Source of the DNA: Protopterus annectens
Taxonomy: Eukaryota; Chordata; Ceratodontiformes; Protopteridae
Reading direction: 5' to 3'
Length of the DNA stretch: 64,000 nucleotides
NCBI RefSeq assembly: GCF_019279795.1
Contig: NC_056748.1
Coordinates: forward strand, 704,619,595 to 704,683,594
Under the pieces are notes generated by a model that saw only the letters and a list, made by a program, of their open reading frames with translations, did no database searches and was not told the origin of the DNA. Both the position numbers and the translations under genes were made by a program. Below are positions 11,479 through 24,308 of this stretch, piece after piece; position 1 is the first letter of the stretch, and every line of letters begins with the position of its first letter.

Positions 11479-13127
11479 TTTTTAATTTCTCCATGTCTTT
11501 TGGGTTTCTAATACCATGATGGAAATGGACCCCATTCCTAAGTCAAAGTATGATTAAAGTTCATGAAATTAGTATTGTTTCAATCTTTGATGTCAGCCAA
11601 AAGTGATCTTCGCAGCTCCCGCAATGTGCCCAGTAATGACTCCTTCTGTAACTTGTATGGGGTTACATGGACTGGTAACATATCTAAATAAGATTATAGA
11701 TTCTTTTTTATAAGACCCATTGCTCCTACTACTATTGGAACTATCTGGGTATCTTTCTTCCACATTGCTCTCATTTCTGCCTGCAGATCCTGATATTTTC
11801 TGAATTTGTGTCTCTCTGTACGAAAGACACTGTAGTCACTGGGTGTGGCGATTTCAGTGATCAATGCTACTTTTGTCTTCTTTTCTTGGACCACTATATC
11901 CAGTTTTCTAGCATCTATCTTTTGAACTGTTGGTAATGGGTGATCCCATGTGATATAAACTTCATCATTTTCTATGATGCTTTGTGGCTCATGTTTTCAA
12001 TGTTTTTCAGTCACTTCAATACCATAATGTTTGCACAGTCCCCAGTGCAACAGTCTTGCCACATGAGTATACCTTTCAGTATACAGTCCTTCTGCCATTA
12101 GTATATCACAACCATCAACAAGGTGTGCAACTGTTCCAGTTTGGTTTTACAAAACCTACATTTGTCTGTTTCTCCCACATGTTCAATCGACTTGTAAACC
12201 AACGTGTATGTAGCCCACTATCTTCGGCTGCCAATATTAACCTTTCATCTCTTGGTTTGAATTTGTCGATCCTTAACCCGTCCTGAGTTCATTCCTGATC
12301 AACATGAGGTTCTTCCAGAAGTTTTCTGTACTTGCAGCTGCATTTATGCTTTTGCCACATTTCTTGCCTTCTCATCTGGTCCTTCACCTTCTATACTTTC
12401 TTTAGTTTTTTGGCACATTCAGTTGCAGCCTGATTTTTATCTACTTCTGGTTTGATTTCCATTCCTGTCTGATGCCAATATGCTTCTGCTAAATTAAGCA
12501 GAGAAGTCATCTTAGATTTGTACTCCTCGTGTTTTAAAAATTTCACTACATTTGGGTCTTGTGAGGTGAGCAGATATGTGTGGAATCCCACGATTGCAGA
12601 TCTATACATGTAATCAATTTCAAGGAGGGCTATCCCTCCTTCGAAACGGGGAATATATAATCTTGGTATGTACTGATTTTTATAAATTATTTAGTGAGCA
12701 TCAAGCATCCTTCTTGTTTTCCTATCTAATCTATCCAACATGTTTTGAGGCAGTCAATCACTCCAAAACTGTAAGTTAGGACAGGAGGAGCAAAGTGAGT
12801 TATAACCTGGATTTTGTTCCTAAATGTCAGCACTGTTTTCAGAATTAATTTAAGTCTTCTAAAGTATTCCTTACTAAGTTTTATTCACATTTGTTCATAT
12901 TTTATCATTGATCCTTCATCAATTCCCAAATATTTATGCACTGCCTCCGGCACAAGCTTTTTTATGTCACATTCTTGTCCCAAACTGATGTTTTCCTGGT
13001 GCTGCAGATTTCCTGCTTTAAAGATTGCCTTTTCAAACTTATCAAGACCGAATGATATTCTTATATCAACTGAAAAAGTTTTGGCAACCTGCAGCTGTGC
13101 TTTCAGATCCTCATCTGATGAACAGTA
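11479..13127 (-). mobile_element. 5'-truncated R2/R4 (Dong/Rex6-like) non-LTR retrotransposon
   Basis: Read on the minus strand, this is the C-terminal third of a single-ORF LINE of the type carrying a restriction-like endonuclease. It starts within the region after the reverse-transcriptase catalytic motifs (FGLDKFEKAIF, KYLGIDEG). It continues through a thumb-like region (RFEGGIALLEIDYMYRSAIV), a C-x2-C..H..C zinc knuckle and the endonuclease, and ends with a short 3' UTR and an A-rich end (AAATTAAAAA). It is flanked by direct repeats of about 77-80 bp. The catalytic part of the reverse transcriptase is absent, so this copy cannot move itself. Confidence 0.85.
11555..13127 (-). pseudogene. 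R2/R4-type retrotransposon polyprotein remnant (thumb, zinc knuckle, restriction-like endonuclease)
   Basis: Pieces in order on the minus strand are as follows. At 13127-12885 there is a post-catalytic RT segment ending KYLGIDEGSMIKYEQM. At 12650-12391 there is a segment with QDPNVVKFLKHEE and NLAEAYWHQTG. At about 12190-12120 there is a zinc knuckle, CRFCKTKLEQLHTLVDGC. At about 12100-11694 the stretch has HVARLLHWGLCKHYGIEVTE, ARKLDIVVQEKK and KYQDLQAEMRAMW, then IVPIVVGAMGLIKKNL. The last stretch fits the PD-(D/E)xK restriction-like endonuclease of R2/R4-clade elements, which nicks the insertion site. Here the usual Pro before the Asp is replaced by Leu. Stops and frameshifts separate the pieces, so it is a dead gene. 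The clade name is from memory of the family and not from a search. Confidence 0.8.
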
Positions 13128-13204
13128 ACTGGACCTATTGTATAGCATAAACCTATGACCCTAAAACCTATGTGACTAATGATTATGAAAACATTATTTA
13201 TCTG
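13128..13204. repeat. Right direct repeat flanking the R4-like insertion
   Basis: Second copy of the ACTGGACCTATTGTATAG repeat, beginning immediately where R4-like coding sequence stops. See the left copy at 11399-11478. Confidence 0.8.
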
Positions 13205-13893
13205 CTGTATAAAATATACATTTCACCTTCAGAACTTTACAAAGCTGCCATTCCTGGAAGTTCTTGGCCAATGTCACTAGCAAAATGTGAGTTTTGTTTT
13301 AAATTTTATAAAAATGCTAATATTACACCTTAAAAACACAAAGCATCAGAAAACACAGTCTTCCCCCACCCTTGGATACTGTGCTCTGACCACTTCCCCT
13401 TAATTATACAAATTTTGCGGTCAGTATAATCAAATAACGTTAAGTCAGTATAGGCAAATATATATCTAGTAACAATTTCATTACAGTTTTCAGGCAGAAA
13501 ATGTTATTTGAAGCAGATAACATTTGACTGCATTGTATTCCAATATATTCTTTTTTTGGTATGTGGATTTTAGCAGTTAACTTTTGGTTACTAAGCATTT
13601 GGTAAAAATGTTTACTTGGTTCAGTTTACTATACTTTCCTTACAACCTGTTATGCACTTAACTGAAATGTAAAACATGCATTACTGCTGTCCAGTTCATT
13701 GTCCCATACTTTCCTAATAAGTTGTTTACATGTCATGGCATAATTGTCGTGTGTGTAGAAAAATGACCACACATGTATCTGTTAAATTCTAGTGCTTTTC
13801 TGATCTTAATATTAGTGTATGTTGGGAAGAGAAGAGATGTGCTTTAGTACTTTTTCAAAAAAATTGTTTTTTTAATACAGTTTTGTTATTATG

Positions 13894-13942
<49 letters not shown>

Positions 13943-15599
13943 CGTCAACATAAGACTTCCCTCCGAAACAATCACTGAATTATTTATTTCTGCTACCTCA
14001 GTATCGGCTGTGTTTATGTATCTCTCATAGCATCTGTGGCCAGTGTTTTAGAAGTTACGTACTGATGCATATTTTGTAATGTGATGCATTCTATTTCTGA
14101 GCAACAGGAGACCTGGAAAACTATTTCAGGATACCTTCTTTGTGGTACACAAAGGTCAAAGGTGCTGCATCACTAGTCATTGTGCTGTTGGGTTTCACTG
14201 TATTACTGCACAGTTATACTGTAATGTACGACCATGCCATGTTATTAATATGCAGCCACTGTTACCATGCAGACGCAGCATGCTGACCATGGGTGAGGGC
14301 ATTCCTGCTCTTCTGTTCATTATAACAGCTTTCTGATAGCACATCATCTACATCTAACTATATATCACATCTGCAAACAAATTAAAAGATTCCTTACGTC
14401 TGGTATCATAATTCTAACTTTGCTTTTGAAATTCCAATAGAGCTTGTAGGGGGTTGATGAGATGGTACTGTGTTCTGCTTCACTGAGCCACTTTTTTATA
14501 GTACTATTACACCATCTGGTCCAGTCTTCTGATTATGATAATTATTTCAGAACCAACCATGTATACTGCAGTACTGACAAAATATAATTTAGGGGTACTT
14601 CTTGTAAACATTTCCACTATTGCAAGGGGTGCATATTTTGTACATGACTCTTGAAATCAGCAACAGTTGTTACTAGTTGACAAAACTTTACTTTTTGGCT
14701 ACTTAAATGCTGTTTTTTGTGACTAAAATACAATGTTTAGACTCCGCATTCCTGTGATTCATTTTAGCGTCTGTTATGAATGCTGACATATTCACACATA
14801 TTTTCTATTACTTCTACTGCCTTCTACTCTAATAATCAGTGAATGAAAGACTATTTAAGCTTAGAAATTCTTATAGCTATTTTAAGAGCTCTGTGATGCT
14901 GATATATCTTTTTTGTTTTGTTATAAATGCTAATGGCTTGAAAAAAGTATTCTGTTGTTTATCTGTATTAGTGTATGTAATACTGATTATTTGGGGTATT
15001 GTATTAAAGTAATTCACTGCCTTTGTACCAGGACATGGCTGGAAATGGTCCTCAGACAAGCCAACTCACCCAGTTAAGTAATATATAAATGAAGTCTCCA
15101 GCTTATTTCTAGTAGTGCTGTGTATCACTGATTGCACACTTGAACAGACCCTCCCACACACAAGCTCATATCTCAGGGAATACCAGTGCTGTTGTGGCAG
15201 ACTTGTGAGGCTTGCCTATTCCCTGCAGGCATAATAATGGAGCATTCTAATATCTTAGGCATCTTCAGACACCGTCAGACTGACAACATAGCTGCTGATG
15301 GTGTGGCATTTTGAGCTGCTGTGCGTTATATACTCCTTGTCTGGGAATTTTCATCCTTCTGTTCTCCCTTCTCAGTTCTCCCTAGAGATACTGCCACAGG
15401 ATATCAGATATGTTTGTAAATACATATATTCACATGTTAGCTGTTACTATGGCATCATTCTAAGACATTCCCTGGCAATGGATGCTCATATGGTTTGGCT
15501 TCCTGAAAGTGATGGAACAGAAAAAAATGACAAAACCCTGTTGCTGTAGTGGAAGACAATGGCTATTAAATATACACATCAACATTTTTGTGCAGTAAT
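13205..15599. other. Unassigned AT-rich non-coding DNA
   Basis: No gene or recognised repeat family apart from a (TA)n tract at 13891-13939. Open frames of 60-90 codons have no recognisable motif. Confidence 0.55.
13891..13939. repeat. (TA)n microsatellite
   Basis: About 20 TA units preceded by ATGTATGTAT. Simple repeat. Confidence 0.95.
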
Positions 15600-15604
15600 T
15601 CTGT

Positions 15605-15853
15605 TTGAAGCCGAAAATAATGGAGAAACAAAGGGACAAAAATCGAAGATCGAGTTTAAAAAGTTGCAACAATGCATTAGCATGCATTTTCTGAAAGATG
15701 TGAAGTCTGAAACTGAAATGCCTGTCATTATTTGCTGACATCAGTCTTCAAAATTTTGCCCAAACAGGACACATTTTATAAGGAACAGACCAAAACTATG
15801 AAACAAAATTGGGACATTCTGTGAAATTCTGGACAGTTGAGAGGTACGCATTG
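15605..15853 (+). mobile_element. ~300-bp CTCTCAAC inverted-repeat element, 3' part
   Basis: The segment shares GAAAATAATGGAGAAACAAAG, TTTTCTGAAAGATGTGAAGT and GGGACATTCTGTGAAATTCT with copies at 16.8, 21.0, 49.8 and 63.3 kb. It ends CTGGACAGTTGAGAGGTACG, the inverted complement of the CATACCTCTCAAC start seen in other copies. Its own 5' end is degraded. It has no coding capacity, so it is a non-autonomous element. Confidence 0.75.
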
Positions 15854-16814
15854 ACAGCTTTGTTTCACAAGTGGGTTAACTAGCTATTCTGACTACAGTC
15901 CTCAATCATTTGAAGAATCCTAAAACAGTTTGTGCCTGTTTGCTGATGGACAAGGGAATCTGTTTCAAAACATTATTAATTACTTAGATATTAGCACTTC
16001 TTTACGGACTTACTGAGACTGGAATCTGTCTCATAGCAACTGTCTGTCCATGTGTCTTTATGTGTCTGTGTCACCGAGTGTTTTGTTCCTGTTAGAGTAA
16101 AGGAGTGACCCCCAACCATACCATCACACATTTTTCTAACAGGATTCAAGGTATCAGTCTTAATGAAGGAAACACTGACATCAAAATACCATTAAAGATG
16201 TATTAAACAGTCTTTTAATTTAATGACTGGAACCTGTTGGTGTGTGTGAAAACAAATGATAATCAAATAAACAGTTAACATGTCTATATATCAGGTTAAC
16301 CATGTAGAAGACTGAAACCTACTAGTTAGAGTGTAAAGCTGTCTCACTGAAGAGCTGTGCTGATATCAGCTCAGCCTGTCAGCATGGCGCTTGCATGCAA
16401 ATCATTTAGCTGTGTTTATAATGGTCGCTGTCTGTTCAGCTGAACATGCCGTTTGATCATTACTAGGTCTTCATAATGTCTGCCACAGTATAAAAAATAA
16501 GGTGGTTCAGAAACAAAAATAGCAGAAAGGAAGCAGATGGACTTAGTAACGCAAACGGTGACTATTACTGAATTTTGAGAATTCAGTATTGGGAAGAGTT
16601 ATATTTAGTGCCTTTTATATGTGTCATTGTAAAGATTCTGATTGAAAGAAAAAGTATGCCTATTTCACATGACATGAAGATCTGGAACAGTCCAAAATGC
16701 TTGGTGGGATAAAATGATGCATAAGGAACTAACAAAGTTAAAGATTAGTTTAGTGTATAAAAATACACTACGTAGGTTCTATACCAAGAACTGCTGAAAA
16801 ATTCAGCTGAGAAG
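15854..16814. other. Unassigned non-coding DNA
   Basis: Nothing recognised between two copies of the CTCTCAAC element. Confidence 0.55.
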
Positions 16815-17123
16815 CATAACTCTCAACCTCTTAGCACAAGAAATCTGTCCAAAGCTTAAAATAATGCAGTTGCAAATGCTCATAAATAGGAACAGATTTT
16901 AAATATTAATTGTATAAATTAAGAAAGTTGTTAGAATAATAGGGTTTATTTTAATATGCATTTTCTGAAAGATATTAAGTCTGAAATTCAAATGTATCTC
17001 ATTATTTAGTTACTTTAAACCTCAGTGATTTGTCAGAAAACCACAGATTTTATGAGGAACAGCCAAACATAATGAGGCAAAAATCTGGACATTCTGAAAA
17101 AATGTGGCTATTTGAAAGGTATT
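16815..17123 (+). mobile_element. ~300-bp CTCTCAAC inverted-repeat element, full length
   Basis: It starts CATAACTCTCAACCTCTTAG and ends TTTGAAAGGTATT, with the family's internal blocks in order (TAAAATAATG, GGAACAGATTTTAAATATTA, TTTTCTGAAAGATATTAAGT, AAAAATCTGGACATTCTGA). The length is 309 bp. The imperfect terminal inverted repeats and the lack of any ORF suggest a MITE-like DNA element. Confidence 0.78.
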
Positions 17124-17847
17124 CTGAGAAGCAAGCAAGCATTAAAAAAAGTTCAAAATGGAACGGATGGAGTGGGGAGTTGTTAGTAAAATATTAAAAC
17201 CAGTAAAAATGCAAGGACCTGAAGATGTCTTGTCAAATTAGGAGACAGTAAAAACAAATAAAAAAAAGCACTACAACTGCAGCAGCATATTGATATGCAT
17301 AGCTGAGGCATCGTCTTTTTCTGCTTAGATAGGTAGAAAGATTTTACCTGGACTAGTTTGTTGTTCTATAAGATCCAATGCAATGAAGGTAATCAGGAAG
17401 AGAAAAAAAATCATTGCAGTTTCTGCAGCAGAAGCCCTGTGAAGGACAATGTAGAAAGTTCAAGGGTACTGTATCTTACAGAAAAAAATATGTGCACCTG
17501 GCCTGTTAACAGTTCTTTTAGCATTTTACCTTTGGTACTGGTATCATGGGTTAGAGAATAGGTCCATGTTAGTATGAGTCTGACCAGGAGGGAATGGCAT
17601 GGCATTTACTATGAGGTCTTCTTCCCTAGGAAGAAAGCGAGGACATGCATAGCATCCTAGGAACCATAACGAAGGCAGGCCACCGACTCCCAGTGCTTGT
17701 CATATCTGTTAAGGTGGTTAGACGCTGGCCATTATGATTTAGTATCCACTTTGCCCTTGATTAAAGTGCAAACATTTATTAGTCTTCTTCAAATGTGGAC
17801 CCAGTATCAGATGTGTTGTGGCCCAATTAACATGCCCAAGAGTACTG
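17124..17847. other. Unassigned non-coding DNA
   Basis: No gene or recognised repeat. The open frames on both strands near 17358-17605 overlap and lack known motifs. Confidence 0.55.
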
Positions 17848-17968
17848 GTTTATAGGTCGTCAGTCAGCAGACCCTTACAAACCTAGCTAATAATCAGAGG
17901 TTGGAATCAAACCCTGTAGCTTGTATTTGTGAGGTAAAGACCTTGACAATCATGGCAGACATACCCCA
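17848..17968 (-). mobile_element. tRNA-derived SINE with CR1-like tail, degraded
   Basis: On the minus strand, GTCTGCCATGATTGTCAAGG and GTCTTTACCTCACAAATACA are followed by GGGTTTGATTCC, which is arranged like the tRNA A-box/B-box head of the SINE at 27.33 kb. The 3' end (GACGACCTATAAACC) is a worn form of that SINE's tail. It is assigned by comparison with the copies at 27.3 and 28.8 kb. Confidence 0.6.
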
Positions 17969-19925
<1,957 letters not shown>

Positions 19926-20078
19926 TACTGGGAGTTGGGAAGCTGAATGGACCAGGCTGTTATTTTGCCATCAAGCTCGGTGTTAGAGTTTAGCTTGGAT
20001 TTGTTGCATCATCACCATCATCATCATCATAACGTTTGTATAGCGATCCCAAATTATGCAAAATAAACCAAAGGAAAA

Positions 20079-20312
20079 GACAGCGCATTGGTGCAGCAGT
20101 TACGTTGTTGCCTCACAGCAAAAGGTTCTGTGGTTTGATTCTTGGCTGGGTTGCCTTCTGTGTGGAGCCTACATGTCCTCCCTGTGTTTGTGTGGGTACT
20201 CTGTAGGTGCTGTGGTTTTCTTCTATGTTACAAAGACGTGTCTGGAGTGTGTCTCCCTGGTTCTCTACTGAAAATTGGCTTTGCTCCAAGTTGCATGTGT
20301 TGATGGACAGGA
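20079..20312 (+). mobile_element. V-SINE-type SINE
   Basis: GACAGCGCATTGGTGCAGCA opens it as in the copy at 8911. It continues with GGTTTGATTCTTGGCTGGG, the conserved centre (GTGCCTTCTG is GTTGCCTTCTG here; GTGTGGAGCC) and CTACTGAAAATTGGCTTTGC. The extreme 3' end is worn and drifts into TTGATGGACAGGACATTTG, so the tail is only partly L2-like. A short CATCATCACCATCATCAT run lies just upstream, at about 20005-20030. Confidence 0.85.
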
Positions 20313-20390
20313 CATTTGATCACATACTTGTTTGAGCAACTTCCCGGTGGTCAACAAAGGCAAGTCTGGGGCTGGGAGTTTGAGAGCAAG

Positions 20391-20435
20391 TGTGTGTGTG
20401 CATGTGCGTGTGCGCGTGTGCGTGCGCACGCGCGC

Positions 20436-20511
<76 letters not shown>
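20391..20511. repeat. (GT)n tract with GCGC-rich start
   Basis: Alternating purine-pyrimidine DNA. The first ~50 bp are rich in CG steps (GTGCGTGCGCACGCGCGCGC), then a pure GT run follows. It resembles the tract at 5046-5329. Confidence 0.95.
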
Positions 20512-20513
<2 letters not shown>

Positions 20514-21034
20514 TTGTGTATGCGTTTGCATGGTAACTGCCTGAGCTGCCTTGAGTATTGTTAGTGTTATGGAAAGGGCCTTTTGCAGGTAAGCTGCATT
20601 TTGGATTAGGGAAAGTGGCAGTGTGAGAGTTTATCACAAATAACTAAGGTGGGGGAGGGGGAAAACATTGGGTATCTGGATATGTCATCCTTGCCAAGAG
20701 GGTGGCCATGAAAAAATAAATAAATAAATAAAAAGGACAAACATGATTTACTCATTCTTTATTCATTTATTTCTTAAGTTTTATTTTTATTTTCTTTTGT
20801 TGTTCAGGTATTTGAACTGGCCCATGGATCCTTTTCAGCTATGACCCAAGTAGAGTTGCACAAATTTTCACAGAGATAACAAATGAAATTTTTGCAGAAG
20901 AGTTAGTTTACATCTCATAAACTATTACGTAAATGATTTTAAAATCATTCTGATAGATTTAGTTTATATCTCATAGTATCAGGTTATACATAGTATAAAC
21001 ATCTATATGGTAAATGTATTGCTTTACAAAGTTA
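20512..21034. other. Unassigned non-coding DNA
   Basis: Contains a short (AAAT)n run at about 20714-20733 and otherwise nothing recognised. Confidence 0.55.
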
Positions 21035-21207
21035 CATACCTGTCAGCCTCTTAATGCATGAAATCTGGGCAAAGCCTAAAATAATGAGGGGACAAAGGCC
21101 CAAACCTAGGAACAGATTTTAAGTAGTTCTGCTATGAAGTTAGGAAGTTGATAGAATAACAGGATTTGTGTAAGTATGTATTTTCTGAAAGATATGAAGC
21201 CTGAAAC
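21035..21207 (+). mobile_element. ~300-bp CTCTCAAC inverted-repeat element, 5' half
   Basis: It starts CATACCTGTCAGCCTCTTAA and follows the family (GGGCAAAGCCTAAAATAATG, GGAACAGATTTTAAGTAG, TTTTCTGAAAGATATGAAGC). It breaks off at CTGAAAC, where L1-type coding sequence begins. The missing 3' half is not found on the far side of the L1 fragment. Confidence 0.78.
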
Positions 21208-21745
21208 GTCATACTATACCCCAGCTGTCCTCAAAAAAAATGGTTACAAAAAAAGCTCACCGTGCCCTTTCAGCTCTAGTGAAGATGCGGATATTCTTCA
21301 CATCTTCTGGAGCTGTAAGAAAATCTCCAAGCTATGGTGTTCCTTAAGAGTGGAACTCGAGAAGGTTGGTTACGCAAAAAACACCCTCTCCTGGCAAACA
21401 ATGAGTCTGCACACAATCCCTAGTTCAATTAATGGAATGTGCAAGCATATTTTAGTTACAGTACGCGCACTACTTAAATTCTATATTTCTAAGAATGGGG
21501 TTAATAATAAAAATATCTCATGGAACAACTTTAAAGATATGGCAGTTAAATATATCTCCTCCCACAAACTAGCTACTAAAAGTATAAAAAAAAAGACTTT
21601 ACTTCCAGACATACTGGAACTCTCTCCTAGAGATAATTCTGGCAAGCATACAGAATACATACAACTTAATGACAATCAGGTGGCAGATATAAAAATAAAA
21701 ACCTCTGCGTTACTAAACACAAATTGTTGTATCACTAACACATAA
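21208..21745 (+). pseudogene. L1 ORF2 C-terminal fragment
   Basis: A single open frame encodes the cysteine-rich C-terminal region of L1 ORF2p. DADILHIFWSCKKISKLW aligns with HADIIHIMCFCRHSHSIW of the copy at 42.4-43.1 kb. It is followed by WCSLRVELEKVGYAKNTLSW, FYISKNG and FKDMAVKYISSHKLATKS. The frame happens to extend 5' into the inverted-repeat element (start codon at 21176), but that part is not L1 sequence. No endonuclease or polymerase domain is present. Confidence 0.8.
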
Positions 21746-21830
21746 AACATATTTCTAGGATAATAACAAATGGATGGCTTCCAATACTGTAAATATTCCA
21801 ACATTGTAAATATTGTAAATATATATTTAG
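21208..21830 (+). mobile_element. L1-type LINE, 3' end fragment
   Basis: This is a 5'-truncated copy of the same L1-type family as the large element at 42.2-49.0 kb. It holds the last ~175 codons of ORF2 and an AT-rich 3' UTR. The 3' boundary is uncertain because the following sequence runs toward the 32-bp minisatellite. Confidence 0.8.
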
Positions 21831-21974
21831 TTTTAAGTTTCTTTTCTTTTTTTTCCTTCCATTCTGGGTAGTAAAGGTACCCTACAGTTACAAACCTTGC
21901 ACTCAACTTTCTGTTATAACCTTGCTCTATTGTAACCCTTAGATATGATGTAAGAATGTCAGTTATTAGTCTTA

Positions 21975-23134
21975 TGTCAGGTACAGCTGTGAGAAATGGG
22001 AAGGCATGGAAGGTACAGTTGTGAGAAATGGGAAGGCATGTCAGGTACTGTTGTGAGAAATGGGAAGGCATGTCAGGTACAGTTGTGAGAAATGGGAAGG
22101 TATGTCAGGTACTGTTGTGAGAAATCGGAAGGTATGTCAGGTACTGTTGTGAGAAATGGGAAGGCATGTCAGGTACAGTTGTGAGAAATGGGAAGGCATG
22201 TCAGGTACTGTTGTGAGAAATGGGAAGGCATGTCAGGTACTGTTGTGAGAAATGGGAAGGCATGTCAGGTACAGTTGTGAGAAATGGGAAGGTATGTCAG
22301 GTACTGTTGTGAGAAATGGGAAGGCATGTCAGGTACAGCTGTGAGAAATGGGAAGGCATGTCAGGTACAGTTGTGAGAAATGGGAAGGTATGGCAGGTAC
22401 AGCTGTGAGAAATGGGAAGGCATGGCAGGTACTGTTGTTAGAAATGGGAAGGAATGTCAGGTACTGTTGTGAGAAATGGGAAGGCATGGAAGGTACAGTT
22501 GTAAGAAATGGGAAGGTATGGCAGGTACTGTTGTGAGAAATGGGAAGACATGGAAGGTATAGTTGTGAGACATGGGAAGGTATGGCAGGTACTGTTGTGA
22601 GAAATGGGAAGGCATGTCAGGTACAGTTGTGAGAAATGGGAAGGCATGTCAGGTACAGCTGTGAGAAATGGGAAGGCATGGAAGGTACAGCTGTGAGAAA
22701 TAGGAAGGCATGGAAGGTACAGCTGTGAGAAATGGGAAGGCATGTAAGGTACAGCTGTGAGAAATGGGAAGGCATGGAAGGTACAGTTGTGAGAAATGGG
22801 AAGGCATGTAAGGTACAGTTGTGAGAAATGGGAAGGCATGGAAGGTACAGCTGTGAGAAATGGGAAGGCATGTCAAGTACTGTTGTGAGAAATGGGAAGG
22901 AATGTCAGGTACTGTTGTGAGAAATGGGAAGGTATATCAGGTACTGTTGTGAGAAATGGGAAGGTATATCAGGTACTGTTGTTAGAAATGGGAAGGCATG
23001 TCAGGTGCTGTTGTTAGAAATGGGAAGGCATGTCAGGTACAGCTGTGAGAAATGGGAAGGTATGTCAGGTACAGTTGTGAGAAATGGGAAGGCATGTAAG
23101 GTACAGTTGTTAGATGTGAGAAATGAGAAGGCAT
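21975..23134. repeat. Minisatellite, 32-bp unit, about 36 copies
   Basis: The unit is TGTCAGGTACNGTTGTGAGA followed by AATGGGAAGGCA. Common variants alternate between TGTCAGG/TGGAAGG and TACTGTTG/TACAGCTG/TACAGTTG. A five-base insertion occurs in the last unit. Copies are close to identical, so the array is recent or homogenised. The minus-strand open frames (…HAFPFLTTVP… peptide repeats) follow from the repeat having few stops and are not genes. Confidence 0.96.
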
Positions 23135-23195
23135 TTTTATTATTATTTTTAATTTGTTTAATACATTTATTAACTGTACACAAGCATTTCGTTAT

Positions 23196-23571
23196 GGGTC
23201 TATATCACCAGATCAAATGTTTAGGTTATCGAACACCTAAACATCAAACTGCTAAGACTGAAACCATGAACGATGCAGGGAAAGACTTCCGTTGGCCACG
23301 AAAAAAAAAAAAAAAAAAAAATTAAACCCAAACAACGAGGGGGGCTTTGCCCACCACACCCCCGACATGGGGGGGCTCCCACACCCCTCCTAACTAAATA
23401 TACCAACTCTGAGATTGCTCTAGAGTAGACAAAATGGCAAAATCCAGCTAATGGCCAGGGGAAATCTTTCCCTGCTTTAAATTGGCCATTTGCGGTTTTC
23501 TGCTTTTGGTCTTACCAGTTCGATGTTTAGGTGTTCGATAACCTAAACATTCAATCTGGTGATATAGACCC
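23196..23571. mobile_element. Foldback/TIR element with GGGTC ends (copy 1)
   Basis: The ends are inverted repeats of about 56 bp that begin GGGTCTATATCACCAGAT and match at all but about three positions. Each arm contains its own small palindrome (ATGTTTAGGT...ACCTAAACAT). Between them lie a poly-A run of about 20, a G/C-rich core (GACATGGGGGGGCTCC) and the block CCAACTCTGAGATTGCTCTA, which is shared with copies 2 and 3 at 34.85 and 35.58 kb. It has no coding capacity, so it is a non-autonomous DNA element. No family name is recognised. Confidence 0.85.
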
Positions 23572-24308
23572 TTTCTTTACAGGGGTGACAATTGATTTGT
23601 TCAGAGTCACAGAGCAGACAAATGAAGGGGAAAGGAAACAAACCTGGTGTTCTTGGCTACAGGAGACAGCTTGTTAATACCTCAGAGTCTCAGTCCTCTG
23701 TTCTAACAGTCAGACAACACAAAGTACTCATTATTTGAGTTATAATTATGGTTCTGTGTTTGTGTACATATTTGTGTTGCGGGTGGGGGCATGAACTCTG
23801 AAATAACTTTTAAATAATGCAACAAAATGAGTCTTGTTGGCACACTGAAGGGGGCAGATGGTCCTGGGAAATGTACACAGAATAGTAGTGTGTGGCGTCT
23901 TGAAGAGAAAAGAAAGCAACACGCTAAAGTAGATTATCTTTTATTAATAAAGGAAGTGGTAGGAAGATATTTACATTGTCAACAGTGCTGTACTACAGGC
24001 CCAAAAGGAGAGCTGTCATGATAGCTGCAAGAAAGTAATGCCTGATCTGCTCAGAATGTTAGCTTTGATGCTGGTCTTTTGACTGATTTGCTTACCTGAG
24101 TTATACAAGTGAAATGTTCAACTCAGCCTTATGAAATAATGGCACCAGAGGCCACAAATACTTTATTCAGGAGAAAATTATTGCATGTAACAGATGCCAT
24201 GGCTTGGAGCCTTGTAAAACAGAGGGACGGTTTATTTTGCTTCCTGATGCTAGAGAAAGGCTCAGTTGACACTGATATCTATTTTCAGGGGTTATTCTGG
24301 AGCATTAG
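23572..24308. other. Unassigned non-coding DNA
   Basis: No gene or known repeat. The last 15 bases (ATTCTGGAGCATTAG) are the left target duplication of the following SINE. Confidence 0.55.

Noticed and set aside
21975-23134. CRISPR-like array (regular repeats)
   Set aside because: The repeats are head-to-tail with no unique spacers, in a eukaryotic setting. This is a minisatellite.
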